Shown: positions 1 to 13,443 of the stretch, piece by piece
Layout of the letters: the number at the start of each line of letters is the position of its first letter
Numbering within the stretch: position 1 is the first letter of the stretch
Assembly: GCA_013398175.1 (NCBI GenBank)
Contig: VZRZ01004301.1
Location: 1,347,397 to 1,411,396, forward strand
Source of the DNA: Climacteris rufus
Taxonomy: Eukaryota; Chordata; Aves; Passeriformes; Climacteridae
Direction of reading: 5' to 3'
DNA: 64,000 nucleotides
The notes under the pieces: generated by a model
What the model was told of the DNA's origin: nothing
The model's input: only the letters and a program-made list of their open reading frames with translations
Database searches by the model: none
Position numbers and translations under genes: made by a program

Positions 1-888
1 CTCATGTCCAGAATGAATATCATTTTGCACTTCGGATAGGTGTTTTCTAATACCATATTTTTAAACAACCACATGAAATAAAAAGAATTAAAGGCTAGCT
101 CTGAATCTTGTTAAATTTATTATCTTACAAATTGATGAAGACATCTTCAAAATTGTCATATAGTAGCTCAATTCAGCTGTCATGTAGTCAGTTATAACTT
201 GCCCTATTTTTGCATAATAGATTTCCCCATGAATTTTTATTTATTTGGCCAAACATACCAGTGTTACTGCATTGCTGACTTCGTTACTTGTTTCAAAAAC
301 GATGTATAGTTCCTGTCTGGTTTATCAGTCATTTCAACAGAATAAGAGATAGAGTGACCCCTGTATCTTCAAAGTGCTGCATGGGGTTTTAGCACTCATC
401 TCTCATTAAATTCAATGATACTCAAGCTAAAAGCATGAATAGTTCCCTCTGTTTACTGCCCTCTTACCTACAGGTAAAAGACAGGCAAACCTATGATCAT
501 TCTTTTCTTCAGGTGCCCCATGTTAACCCAAAACTCAGTAAATACAGTTTTTATAACCCAGAGTCTTCTTGAGCATTAGTCAATGCAGCACAGTACTCTT
601 TGTTTAGCTTCCACATACAGTGACAGAAACACTCTGATGGATTTGTTCAGCGTGTCTACATGGTTGTCAGTCGTTCAGTGGTGATCTGATACATATGCTA
701 TGAATTAGTCTTGCAGACACTTTACTGTATATGGATGCATGTAACTAGCACTACCTAAGTGGAACCTCAGATTTCTCTGCATTTTCTAAATGATCACACT
801 TCAGTTAAATTAATTTCAAAATTTACCAATGTTGTATAACAAAGAAAGAATACATATTAGCGTAAAAATTATTTCTCCATGGGGTCTG
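1..888. other. Intergenic, nothing recognised
   Basis: AT-rich sequence with frequent stops in all frames. I see no repeat, exon or RNA gene. Confidence 0.6.
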
Positions 889-985
889 GTTTGTTTGTTT
901 GTTTGTTTTTTGTTTTTGTTTGTTTGTTTGTTTGTCTGGGTTTGTTTGGTTTTGTTTTGGTTGTGTTTTGGTTTTTTTTGTTCCT
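889..985. repeat. (GTTT)n low-complexity tract
   Basis: An imperfect run of GTTT units interrupted by T runs and TGGTTTTG variants. It creates spurious reading frames on both strands. Confidence 0.95.
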
Positions 986-1739
986 TAAAAAAAAAGGGAT
1001 CCCAGAGCAGCAATTATCAATCTTCATTTGACAGAAAAACTACGTGCACCTTTAGCCATTTTTACTGCTGTCGTAACCCACGGTTGTTGCCTTACTCTTT
1101 GCTGTTAAAAATAACTATTTCATAGTAGCTAGTTCTCAAGGTTATTGTTCTGTAAACATAGCCATGTTATTGTAGAACTATCTTATCAATTGCATTCCTT
1201 TCCCATGGACACAGATCTTTGATGGACATTTTCCTTGACCACCGTAGCTGAGGGAGGAAGAACTGATTTCCTCCAATGACTAGTGATTTCTAAAAGGGTA
1301 TATAAGAAATAAAAGAAGGTGGGTCTTGCGCCCCTTCCTTCCTTTCCTCTGAACTTGAACATAGCTGTCTCTGGCTCTTCTTTCTGCGCCTCCAGCATTC
1401 CAGCAGCGTTACACGGTCTTCCCTTTCCAATAATACTTTTACACCCACTTGGAAGAGGAAGGGAGAGGTCCCATTTTCTCTTGTGTTGTGCTAGTAAACG
1501 AGTGGACACAGAGATTCAGAGGGATGAGCCCCTGCTCAGAGCACCCTGTTAACTTCCTCTAAGAAAAGATCAGCAGTGACTTTGCCAGCTGTTGTTGGAA
1601 GCAGCTCTGACCTATGCTTCTCCCAGCCTGCTTGCCCAAGACTATAGGGAATGAGACTTGAGCTCTGTGTGTCACCTATTTGCCTTGTGTGCCCAAAGAG
1701 TATCTCAAAGTGAAGTGCAGTCTCATCTAATCAAGAAAT
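986..1739. other. Intergenic, nothing recognised
   Basis: Overlapping plus and minus frames at 1186-1552 are short and without family similarity. Confidence 0.6.
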
Positions 1740-2330
1740 TTTCCTCCTTTAACGCTGGCTCCGGGGCCCTGCTCGAGGCCACTCAGCGATAGTCTGGGAG
1801 TGACCCTGGTTTCCTGGGGGCTGCAGCTCACAGCTTCCCCAAACACAGGGTGTCCTCCAGCAGCTCTGTTAGTGCCGGCTCCTCTGGGTGAGAGAGAGCC
1901 CCGGGCTGACGTTGTGGGCGCAGGCGAGAATAAAGGCCAGAGAGAAGGACCCTGGTGTGATTTCCAGCTCTTTTATTTCCTGGGGAGAAGCAGCAGAGAA
2001 GGCAGGAGAGGGTCCAGGGTCCAGGAGAGGAGGCGCATGGATCAGGAAGAGCTGGAGACTTCAGGGACCAGAGACAAATGCAGGGGAAGAGCAGGGGTAT
2101 TTATAGGGACACGAGCAGGGGAAAGTAACCAATTGGAGTACAAGGACTTACATGTAACCAATTGGGAACTGAACAGCAACGAAGTTTCTAGAACTCAACC
2201 TTATAGAGAACATTAGGTAATACCATAACTAACCAATGAACTGAAACATGGAAACAAAGTTGCGACGGATGCTGGGGGTGAGCCAGAAAGCTCACCTTGA
2301 TCAGGGAGTGTGACTCAGACGGTGGCAGCC
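1740..2330 (-). mobile_element. LTR-like element (probable endogenous retrovirus solo LTR)
   Basis: This GC-richer block, read on the minus strand, has a promoter-like order. ATTGG/CCAAT boxes (2129-2136, 2158-2165, about 2232) come first, then a TATA box CCCTATAAATACC (about 2096-2108), then a polyadenylation signal AATAAA (1972-1977). This is the layout of a retroviral LTR. Boundaries are uncertain: a possible end is the TG at 1867, and I found no target-site duplication. No gag, pol or env remnant is adjacent. Confidence 0.5.
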
Positions 2331-5300
2331 TCAGGGTGAATCCACCATTCTTGAGCCTGTGGGGCTGTGGCTTCTGCCACGCTCTTTCTCTCCCCTTTTC
2401 AAGAAGCAGAGACGTTATTCTGTTCATGGCTATATTTAAAATATATTTGGTAACTCTGTGGCTTAGCTATAAAGAGTGAATAATACTGGATGTGTGAATT
2501 AGAGCTGAATTATGCTAGTGCAAAAATACAGGCGAAGTCACTGGTTTTCTGTGAAAACTGAGCAGGCCAACCTTTACCTCCAGGTTCTTCATCCTGTTTA
2601 AACTGACTGATGGAAAACAAAAAGCCTTTCAAATAATTTTAACACAGAAGGCAAATTCTCATCCTAAATCCACAACATAGCACTATACCAGATACTGTGA
2701 AGAAAATTGTGTCTATCCCAGCCAAAACCAGGACAACATCCATTTCTAAAATATAGTGAGGTGATGCTATTCCCAATAATTAAATACTTCATCACTGGAA
2801 ACCCTAATAAGAATGTGCTGATTTCAATTCAGAGTAGATATTCAAAGGCAATAAATTATAACTCTCTATCCCACCCACATCCCTTTCATGATTACTGTTC
2901 TGCTATTGAATTAATGCTAAGTGTTTTCTGTTACAACAACCTTATAAAAAACCTTCTTAAACTTAACAGAAATCAAAAGTTGATTATAAAATGTGAATTT
3001 CTGGATTCTGTTAGATATCTCCTAAAACACTGATAGCAAACAAACAAGAGACTCGCATCAAGCAATGACGGCAATAAATATGGACACATTTCATTTACCA
3101 TGTTTTCCTCCTGATGGTATGAGCAAAAAACTTACAATATAAATAAAGAAGTATTTACCATAAATATCATCTTTCATATGCCTGACTGTTTCTGAACTGA
3201 TCTGGAGCCAAGCCCCAGTGTCACATTGCTTTTAACAGCAACAGAATCCTTTTTGCCTTGAAAGCAACCTAACAGATATTAACAAGACTGACACAAACAC
3301 CAGAGGTAAAGCATTTTCTCTTCAAATTTCTTTCTTGGCATTTTTGTGCTCCCAAACACATTTCCACAAGTCCATGCCCACAGACCATTATCATCCAGAA
3401 TATAAGAAACAATTGGATGTGTATATGCATTTCTTCCCTGTTCCCTTCTTTAGTCCTTCCCTTCACTCAAATATCTCATACCACTGAATCAGAAATCAGG
3501 TTAAGGCAAGCTGCTGTCTTACCTTTCTATAAAACTTTTTAAAATGGATAGCACAAGAAGCAGCACTCTAGTCCTCTCACCTTATAGAAAATAGTTAGTT
3601 CCTTTCAGCTTTTCAAGCTGGCACCGTTACAGATTAATTTCTTATATATTGTCACAGTGATGAGTAACATGTATATAATCCACAGCTCAAGCCTTATTTC
3701 TGCTTCAAAGTATCTGCAATGTATCCTCCAGGTTGCTGAGGAAGAACTGGAAACATATGCTTTGGAAAACATTTGGACTTCAATAAAAGAAGGATCTTTT
3801 ATTTGATTATAGATTATGTACAGATTTTGGTGGATGGATTGGAGCCATAAACCATAAAATTAGAATTTGAGGTAACAAAATTCAGCCTCTCCTTAATTTA
3901 GAGGCTTTCAGAAAGATCTTGAGCAAGCAGTTTATTCTGATATAGAATGTAAGCATTTCCAATATCTTTAAGGAAGTGTGTCTAGCTTTTTGTGTTCTTT
4001 GGGACAGTAAAGCAATGTTCATAATCAAATTCTCTAAAGGTCCAGAAGTGCCCAGACACTATAATGACATCCCAGAAATTCTTTTATAGGAGCCTCCTTT
4101 TCTTTTCTGTGACTGTACGTTTGTGTATGATAAGGAAATTTTTTTTTCTTCATGACTACACCTCTTCTGAGTGGGATATAATGCAAGCATTTTACAAGAG
4201 CAGTAATTTACTGGCTCATTAGAAGTGTCTTCTGTACAATCTAGAGCCATGCATGGGGCAGAGGCAGGTCACATACAATCTGAGGGGTGTTATTTTTTTT
4301 ACAGACGCTGACAAGATAGTCTCCCACTGTACCTATGCACTTCTTTCTACCCTACAGGTCAGCACTACTAACCATGGCACCCATTCGGCTGCTTTCTTCA
4401 GAAGATTTTTTTGATAGCCACCTGCAGGAATCTGTGTTCCTAAAACTCTAAAGAACTTCGAGCTCTTTGTTGCAATACCTGAAAATCATTTTACCAACTC
4501 AGCTTGCAAATAATGCCTTTTGCAGACGGAAAGGGGCAGGCAGCAAATACAAATCAAGCCTTATGACTAACAATCATTAAATAGCTTAAAAACACTTGAG
4601 TTTCTAAGATGTTTACAAATTGCAAGAGGAACATTTTGCAGAATAAAACTGCAGTCCTGGAGCTTAATACTCACTCTACTGTTTCATTACTGCTCCTGTT
4701 TTATATTAGCGCACTGAGCAATTTGTATGCGTCTATGGACCTTTTAGTAACACAGACCCAAAGCAACTGCCAAATGTTATTCAGGGCTGCTAATACGTAA
4801 TAGTTCTAATGAATAATGTTTTTGTTAAGAATGTGGCAAACTGCTATTTATTCAGATGAATTCCAACCAACCATAATGCCTGGGTCTTACTTCTGAGGTA
4901 TGAATGCAATAATTACCAAACACAGTTCTAAAATACAATTTGTTAACTTGGAGGGGATTGTGAGATCGTGACATACATTTAAAGTGTTCCCAAAGGTGCT
5001 TTTGGTTGGGTTTTTTCCCCCTTGAGTCTTTGTTTATGTAAGCAGGATCTACAGTTACTGAATCCACCAGCTGAGTGTCTCCACATGCATTTCTGCTGTG
5101 AGTATCAAGATTCAATAACTGAACGTGTTCCAAAACGTTATGCAGAAGATAAAAGAGGAAATTAATTTTCAAAATTGTCAAACTCTTTTTCATTGTTCGT
5201 TATGTTTAGGCCCCTAAAGTAACTCACGGTGGTTTTGAAAATGTCCTCTGAATATGGCCCAGAATCACCAGGTCTTTTAAGTTATCAAGAAGTAGCAGCA

Positions 5301-8300
5301 GAAGCAAAAGTTGTGTATTGCAACTGAAAGCAACACAGTTTGCTCATGGGCCCAGGGAGAGACTTGCACAGAGCTGTCAGAATCAAACAGAACCATGAGC
5401 AGCAGGATGAGCCTGTGGGGAGAGAACAAGAACAGTGTCAAGAGGTGTCATTGACAAGAGAGAATCAAACCAAATACAAAATCCAGAAATTATGTATTTA
5501 TTAATGTTAAACAACATATTCAAGGTTGATGTCTTACTGTGGCACAGTGGACTGTGTTATAAAATGCTATAAAACTATAACATTTTACTGGAGATTAAAT
5601 TAGAACTAGCATTGACAAAGGAGATCTAGAATGAAGTAGGTAAACAAAAAGAGAATAACTGAAACCATCATATTACTGTGGAACTAATGTTATATGAGCA
5701 TAAAGATATGTTGGAGACTGGTATAAGAAGTTTTGAATCACATGGTTTTAAATCTAACTCTAAATCTAATAATGTGAATCTGAATAACTCGTCTAGTGTA
5801 CGAATTTCCTGTCAGTCAGGACTGTTCTGGACATACACTTTCTCCTGCCTCTCTGTAGAATTTCTGCTGAGCTTGCAGAGTTGCAGATATGTTTTATGCT
5901 GGCAGAGGGTTATAAGCATTTCAACCTAGGCACTGGTAAGTGCAGAAATTTGCAGCCTCATAGCAGGGAGACAGATGATACTGCAGGTGCATTAGTATGA
6001 ATATAAATGCCACACTATTTTTATCATGACTCATCTGGGAATTAAAGAAGAGGCAGTCTTCCCTTCTGCAGCTGAGAAGGGCCAGGGAAAAAACCTCTGG
6101 AGAATTCAAACAGCTGGGCTGGAGAAACGTTTTGGTTTTGTGCAACTTGTAACTTGTAGCATTTGGAAAGTACAGTAAATACTGAGATGAGGGAGGAAAA
6201 AGACTTGGGCATATAACTAGTTAGTAAAGGAAGATTGATCCAAAAGAAAGGATGGGTCTTACAGGAGACTGTAACATACAGAACATTTTTGTGAATGTTC
6301 TATATAGCCCTGATCTTTCTCATTATTATTGTAGAGTTTTTTAACATTAGATGGAAGGGAAAATCCTTGGAGGATCTTGTCACATACATGACCACAAAAA
6401 GGCAATTAACTGTTGAGGATGGCAGAATCTACTTTATGGCAGTAGAAATGACAACATTTCTGTGGCTGTGACCCTGATTGATGCCAGTTCTCTCATATTG
6501 GGACCCACAGGAAGAATTTGAGTTTTAAAAAAAGTGGAAAATGTTTTAGAGAAGTCGTGTGTGTGTGTGTGTGTGTGTGTGTCCTGAATCCTTCTCCTGA
6601 TTGTTCAACATTGCTCTCCCACAGCCCAGATCATCACAAGTGAGGGACAACAGGCAGACAGATGCAGATGAGAGGCTGGTGGAAGAAAGTGGAAGCTTTT
6701 AAAACCAGTTGTGCCTCCTTAAAAATACTGTGTTAAATGGCACCAGGGAAGACCTGATCTGGAGATAAGAGAGCTCTGCATCCCCCTCCAGGAAAAGGGC
6801 AGTGATCTAGGATCACCTTAGAGAGTCTGACTCTCTCTGAGTCAGATCCTTTTTGCACTATCATGAACCTTTGTGGTAATCCACCAAGTCAGGGGATGCT
6901 GTCCTCACCAGAAGAATAAATGGTCTCATGGTGTCCAGCCTTGCAAGCCAGAGCTTACTCAGACACAGCTGTGGTCAGGAGAGCAGAATGGAAAAAAGTC
7001 TTAATTCTATCAGAAAAGGTCAATTTTAGTGCACTCGTTTTGCATATGAGTGCAGAAAATTATATTCTCAGTCACATTCAACTCCAAATTGTACATTACA
7101 TGTATTATATTACCTTCTCAGAAATTTTTCTTGCTAGTATTTTAAAATAGAAATCTAGTTCTGGAAATCAAAAAGAAAACATGAGCAAGCTATTTCTGAT
7201 GAAAATTTTCTCTCTCCTTGTCAATACACTGCATGGCCTGCAACTACCCCACAGCCTGTCCTGCCCCACTGCCCCAGCCAGGGACAAGGCAGGACAGGGG
7301 ACAGCCTGGGCAGACGCAGCCCTGGTCCAAGTACTGGCCAAGGCTGGAACAGGAGGTCAGGCTGAGAGCATCTCCCCAGGCCAAGGATGGCAACAGAACA
7401 GATCACCAAAGGCTGCCCTGTCTCTAATCCAGCCCTGGGCTGTTAGCCAGAACCCCAGAGGGAAGTGCTCCCAGAGTCCTCACAGCCCTCTCAGAGACAG
7501 GTACAGATTCCTGGGAGTGTATTTCTTTTTCTAAAAGGAGAGGAAGGAAAAACCCTGTTGATGTCCTATCACAAGGTAGTAACTTTCACACTGTGTGTGA
7601 TATTTGTGATCCATTACATCTCAAAAGTAGAGGGGGAAGACTGGAGGGTGGTAGTCAACAGGGCAGAAAATATGGAAGAAAATGAGAGATTGATTAATTG
7701 CCAAAATTATGCTGCCATGAGTCCTGGAACCATCAGTGTGCTGCAGCTCCCAGGAGAGCTCAATCCCTCATTGCAGTACCACCTGCTGCTTTCCAGAAGA
7801 TGATGGAGTGATGTGATTGGCCTATGTTATATATGTGCCATTCTTTTACCTCAAAAAGGTGAATTTAGCAATGTCTTAGATATTACCTAACTTAATAAAA
7901 GTCAGGTGAGTTTGGGGTGTAGATCTTGCCCAGGGAAACACCAAGGATGTCTATTTTGCCCGTGAAGGTGTGACATTCCCCTCTACACACCCACTGCACA
8001 GGTTTAGCACTCTAATGAAGCAGCCACATTGTTTTCATTCTAGAGGATCCCATTCAGTACCTTCTTCAGTGTTCCCCCTTCAGCACATAGCCAGGCACTC
8101 CCACAACTGCTTTAGCAGACTGTTTGAATTAGATACTGATCACAGCTTCAATTCTCACTAAGCTCTTCTTTCTGGTTCTTCCACAGACATTAAAATTATC
8201 AGTTGTATGACATTTCTGCTGCACCAACAATTTAACCTCAGGAACTGAATCACCTGTAACTGCAAGCTCCTTCCTTTGGATGAACATTGGAGATGGTGAG

Positions 8301-11300
8301 GTCCTGATACTTCAGATGACTCTGCAATTTTTAGCCCCTAACACATCCTCTCATGGCTCCAATCCATCTGCCTTTGTGAGCACTTTGCATCTCTGTTAGT
8401 CTGGCCTTCTGAAACTTACACTAGATGTCCAGAAAACAAGGAGCAGAGAGGTTAGTGAGCCTCAGAGGAAAATAAAGTTTTATGTGGCTTGCTTAGCATA
8501 ACAGAGGAATCCTGGGCCATAGACAGCTCTCTAAAATTGCATTTCATTGAACTGCTGATGAAATAATTTCTTTGTTACAACACATCCTTTGTTACAACAC
8601 ATACAACACAATCAGATTCCCAAATTCTTCAAAAAGGGTCTTCCAGCCAATGGCACTCTCCTCCACTGCAGCATCATAGCACCAGAGCATCTGAAACTTC
8701 TCCAAAGTTTCACACACATATCAACAAAATAGTCTCAGATGCAATCTTAATATAGCAATTTTTTAACTTTTGAAGGCTAAAATTTGAAACCTATTTTTTG
8801 GATATTGAAAAGCTTAGTATAATTTTAACATGTCTCATCCAACTATTTTAAGTTGTTAAAAGAATCTGTGGAAAATCTGCCTTCTTTGGTAATATACAGG
8901 CTATTATTATGTCCCACAAGGAAATTAACTGTGAAGGACCAATTATACATTGCGTTTTATGTTAGGTGAGTAGTTCTCAAGTGTGGGAAGTCTGATAAGT
9001 TCATTTCTTTCTGAGAGGGGAGTTTTGAGTAGTAGTTTTCCTAGTGGCAATGACTCTGTGAGGAGCTTACGCAAGAAGAGTCAGGGCCTATAATCTCAAA
9101 GCCAGATTTTGCAACCTTCACCCGCTTGAACGTTCTTTGCTCAGTAGTGTCCATTAATACAAGAAACCTGAATTTGTGAGGTACTGAAGTGAAAGCCTTC
9201 TGATGAGCGAGAGAGATTTGGCCCAGGAGGATTCAAGGCTTCTTTATACCACCTACACCAACAAGAATATAAGACTCACAGTGTGAGTCTGGTTGAGATT
9301 AATAAACTGATGAAGAACCCTGTGTGGGCTCAGTCCCATGGCAGACAACGGACATAAACAGCTGGTGCCTACAGAAACTTCAGGAAAGAGTTGCAGTAGG
9401 CCTGCAGGTAGGACTGGGATCCTGCTTTGCAGGGCCATCCCTGGCACCCTGCACACAGTATGTGCGCCTGAGGAGCCACAGGGAGCTGTTCAGTTCCTGA
9501 CACTCCGTCTGCAAGTGGCATGGTGTGACTGCAGGGTGAAGGAGGTACATCCTCCTAACATGCCAGGTGTGAGTCCACACCTGCATCCTCTTTGAAACAG
9601 TGCCTACTTCTCCATGCCTTGGAAAAGTTATACACAACATGGAATATGCAGAGTGACAGCAGTTGGCAGCCTTTTAAGCCCAGCCAACTATTTCATCATT
9701 AGTCTGAGAGCACAGTCATGCAAACTGATCACGTTTATTGCTGATTTTGTTTATACTTCTGTATACTAAGGGGTTTTCATCCAAGAGTAACTCCCTTGTT
9801 CAGACCCAACTCATTTGCAGCAGAAGTGATCCTCAGCCGTGCTGCATCTGTGTGCACCCTTGCGAAAACAGAGGGTGGGTGGCAACAGCATTGGGACCAA
9901 TGCCAATCTTGCCTTGCCAACGTGGATGTATACTCTAAAATATCCAGAGCTACTGTACATGGGGAACTGTGGTAAAAAGGACAAGCAGATGTGAATTACC
10001 TAATTGATGGCCTAATTAAGATCTGAAGAAGAGGTGGGTGATTTAGTGCTGTTGGAAAACAAGTTATTGAAAGGATTGAAATTGATATAAAAGGTCTCTG
10101 TGGTGTTTAATAAACAGAATTCACTCAAAAATGTTTTAAAGTGTTCCAGACCTCATTTTCTACAATAGCTCTGCCAGACTACGATCACCATGTTCAGTAC
10201 AGAGCCAAGAGTGCACAGCTGGGGTGAGTGAGGACTGCCACTGAATTTTCTTGCTCTCATCTGGTTGATGTGATGCCTGTCCTTTAGACTGTGGCATTAG
10301 TCAGTAGACAAAACAGTGTGCAACGTGTCTCTCACTTCAGTGAAACACCCACACTCATTATAACATGTTTTGTTCAGCAATTTCCACTCAGTTGCATTTT
10401 TAAGTGCTCCAAAACAAGTCACTCTGAGCTGGATGCAGTATAAAAAGCAGGGAATTGCTATACTGAGCCCTGAGGTGGTCCTCCTAGAGTTTACCTCCTT
10501 CTTCTATTTGCTCATTTGCCACTTTTCCGTAATTTTTTCCTGTTTTTTTACAAAAAGAAACTGCCAGATCTCACACAGTGTTGTCAGATTATAGCCATCA
10601 GTTATTAAGTGGTGCTCCACCATGAATGTCTCTAGTCCAACCTTGTTCTTAGATTTGTAAAACAGATATTTGGGCAGGGCAGGCTGGGAAGAGAAAAGAA
10701 AACTTCTTATTGACTGTTTGGAAACTCAGTAGTTATTTTTAGTAAAGGTGGTCTTGAGATGAGTGAGGAGCAAAGGCAACATATGTGGGTGACAAGGAAG
10801 GATCTTGCACAGTCTGAATCACTTAGCTGTTTACCCCACAGGAAAGGAAACCATTCAGTCCAGGGAATCACTGGTGATAGGCTCACTGACAAAGCTACTT
10901 TTGAAGTCAGCTTTGGAGCCACGAGTGGGTAAAGGGAGTGAACGTGAGTGACAGCAAACCTGGTTTCCTGTGTAAAATGATCCTACTTGCAAGTCACCTC
11001 TAGTTTTGTATCTGGATAGCTCATCATGCTATGTCATATTCATACCTACACCTGGGGGATCCCACATCTGTGGGATGCTGCCTTAACCACTGCCAGCAAA
11101 GAACGGTCAACTTTTATCACATAGAAAGGGAGAGTATTAAAGAATCTGGATTCCTAAAAATAGAGTCTGCGGGTGTTTTACAAATCCAGCTTCCCTCACA
11201 GACACAAAGGGTTTTGATCCTTCTGGATTGATTAAATCAAATTTGTCACAGAAGCAGAGGATTCAAAGGTAATCAACATCTTTTAAAAATATGAAAAGTT

Positions 11301-11990
11301 AAGGACAGGATCTCTATCAGCCAGCCAGGTGAAAGCAAACAAAGAATCTATTCTGGAGAGAGAGACTTCATGATTCTCATCATTACAGGGGGGGAAAAGG
11401 GCAAAAAAACCCAACAAGCAAGTAAATATTTTCCCCAAAATATCAATCAAAATAGCACCTTCTCAGACACCAAACTCAATCATAAGACACAGCTTAGTAG
11501 GAACTCTGACTCCAGTGGCTCAGATGTTCACAGGATAGTTTGTTCTCTGTGGGATGCCTTCTACTTTGAACATGCTTCCTCCACTCAGTCAAAAAAAGTT
11601 TTAATGATCTTCCCAGTGCAAAGCTTGACCTTAAACACGGCCTGGAAAGATTGAATGAAAACTGTGTTTTGCTGATGGTTGAAATTAGTTGTGGTTTAGA
11701 TTGATTTTATTTTAGTTTTATGACAAACAAGTCTGAAGTACTTAGATGTCTTTGCTTGTACATTTGTGCTGAAAAATAACTATAATACATCTAAGAATAA
11801 GCATTATTCAGTCCTTGTTTTATAAGCCCAGAGAGATCTACCCCATAAAATAAATGCACAATATCACTGAGTGCTGGACTTTATCCAGAGTTAGATGAAG
11901 GATGCAAATCGTAATGAGACCTGCTGGCTTAAGCAAGAAGGACTTTAGTAGCCAGCCACCAATATTCTTCCCTTCTCTTCTGCATCTGGT
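2331..11990. other. Intergenic; one microsatellite, one GC-richer block
   Basis: No gene recognised. The (GT)13 tract lies at 6557. A GC-richer block at about 7235-7505 (CTGCCCCACTGCCCCAGCC and similar) is not identified. AATAAA/TATA pairs near 9.25-9.35 kb and 10.1 kb are isolated. Confidence 0.55.
6557..6582. repeat. (GT)13 microsatellite
   Basis: Thirteen uninterrupted GT units following AAGTC. Confidence 0.98.
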
Positions 11991-12245
11991 TTATTTCAGG
12001 AAGCCCATGAAGTTCTGGTCTTCAAAAATGTAGCCTGTGTACTCCTGAGTGGAGAAAAATAAGTGAAACTGTTGATGCGGCTTCATCATGGGTTTTGAAG
12101 TGAACCTAGGTGCGTACTCTGTTCTCTTGCTAATTGTACCCAGTTGAGAATTGATCTCATTCAGCACAACAGAAATGTCACTTTTCAGTTGATCAGACAG
12201 ATTTAAACAGGAATCAGGGTTGTTGTTTTTGTTTATTTTTTTCAA
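11991..12245 (-). other. Exon-like minus-strand segment of unknown identity
   Basis: An 84-residue open frame containing LKSDISVVLNEINSQLGTIS and ending YIFEDQNFMGFLK with a TAA stop. Within it, TTATTTTTCTCCACTCAG is a very good splice acceptor before GAGTACACAGG. Just upstream, at about 12250-12260, is a donor-like GTAAGTGA. No family was recognised. It is about 38 kb beyond the SLC26A7 end, so linkage is not implied. Confidence 0.2.
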
Positions 12246-13443
12246 GACATCACTTACTGATCCAACATAGTGTTGACATTGGAGAAAAAGGAGCTGGGAA
12301 AAATTATTTATTAAATTTTCAGGTGTAGGTAGAGTCAGGAAGGGACTTGGCAGCTATGTTTACTCCACTTGCTGTTTTATCTTGGAGATGCCTGAGGTAC
12401 TAAGTGTCTGACACTGGGAATTGCCAACATGCCATTGGAGCCAAACAAATTTTCTGTCTCTGAAGTTCTGGCAGAACTCCTCAAGGAGGCAGCAATCAGG
12501 CTCCTGTGGCCTCCATGAGCTGGTACCAACGCTTCAGCTACAAAAAATTTGGTTTGGCACTATAGTTTCTGCCACTTAAAACTCCCTGAAATCTGTTTCT
12601 TTTCAACCACCACTCTTGGCTAGACTATGGGTCCAATTTAGGATATTCTATCCAAGCTCTTAATTTGCTTCACCACCAGAACAATTTGTAAACAACCCTG
12701 AAAGCACTAAGTATGTGCTTTGGATACTCCCTTACTGATTAAAACCTCATACATACTATCATCTGACACAGCACAGCTGGGCACACAACTCTGATGGGAT
12801 CTTCTAGTCCAGTCGTAACTTATCAAAAAAATCTACAGTAATTGTCCCTTAAAACCAGAACAGCTTTCCACATATCCCTAAGATCACCAAAGCCAGAAAA
12901 AAGCCAGATCTGAAAAGCCCTCAGAGTGCCCATTCATCCAGACTTGGGGAGATTTGGAATGGTGCAGGTCATATTGACTGAAGTTGTGACTGAACAGGAG
13001 AGGATTGAGAAGATATTAAAGGAACAGCCCTATATAAAAGAGGTAACACTTCAAAAACACATTATTTCTGCTGGAAGCCAAGCACATTTCCTCCACACTC
13101 ATCTCCGGTGAGAAATACCCAGGAATTTTTCCCGCTGAAATGCTAACTAGTCTGCTAAAAGAGAAAGCCCAGTTGAATTTGAAGTGGTAAGTATGCTAAA
13201 ATTTGCTTCAAGCTTCAGCATCCCTGAGGGTCCTAAGGCCTACAAATTATTTTTATTCATTTAAAATGAAATAGAAATTTAAAAAAAATCAATACAGCTG
13301 AAAAAAAAGACACTGGAGAGTTTTGTAACCCCCTCACTCTCCTATGGTATTCTATCTTCAATCTACAGGATCTCCCCTATCTTTCTTCTGAAGAAAATTC
13401 TGATTTCATTCAGAGCAAAGTGAAATTTGACATATGGTTTGGA
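12246..13443. other. Intergenic, one short open stretch
   Basis: A 61-residue plus-strand frame at 12926-13111 includes VILTEVVTEQERIEKILKEQ, which looks helical. It is isolated, unrecognised and insufficient for a gene call. Confidence 0.45.

Noticed and set aside
829..1125. 98-residue frame rich in F, L, V, C
   Set aside because: It is the translation of the (GTTT)n tract, not a protein.
10612..10650. CTAGTCCAACC-type stretch resembling a CR1 end
   Set aside because: Only about a dozen matching bases; too short to call.
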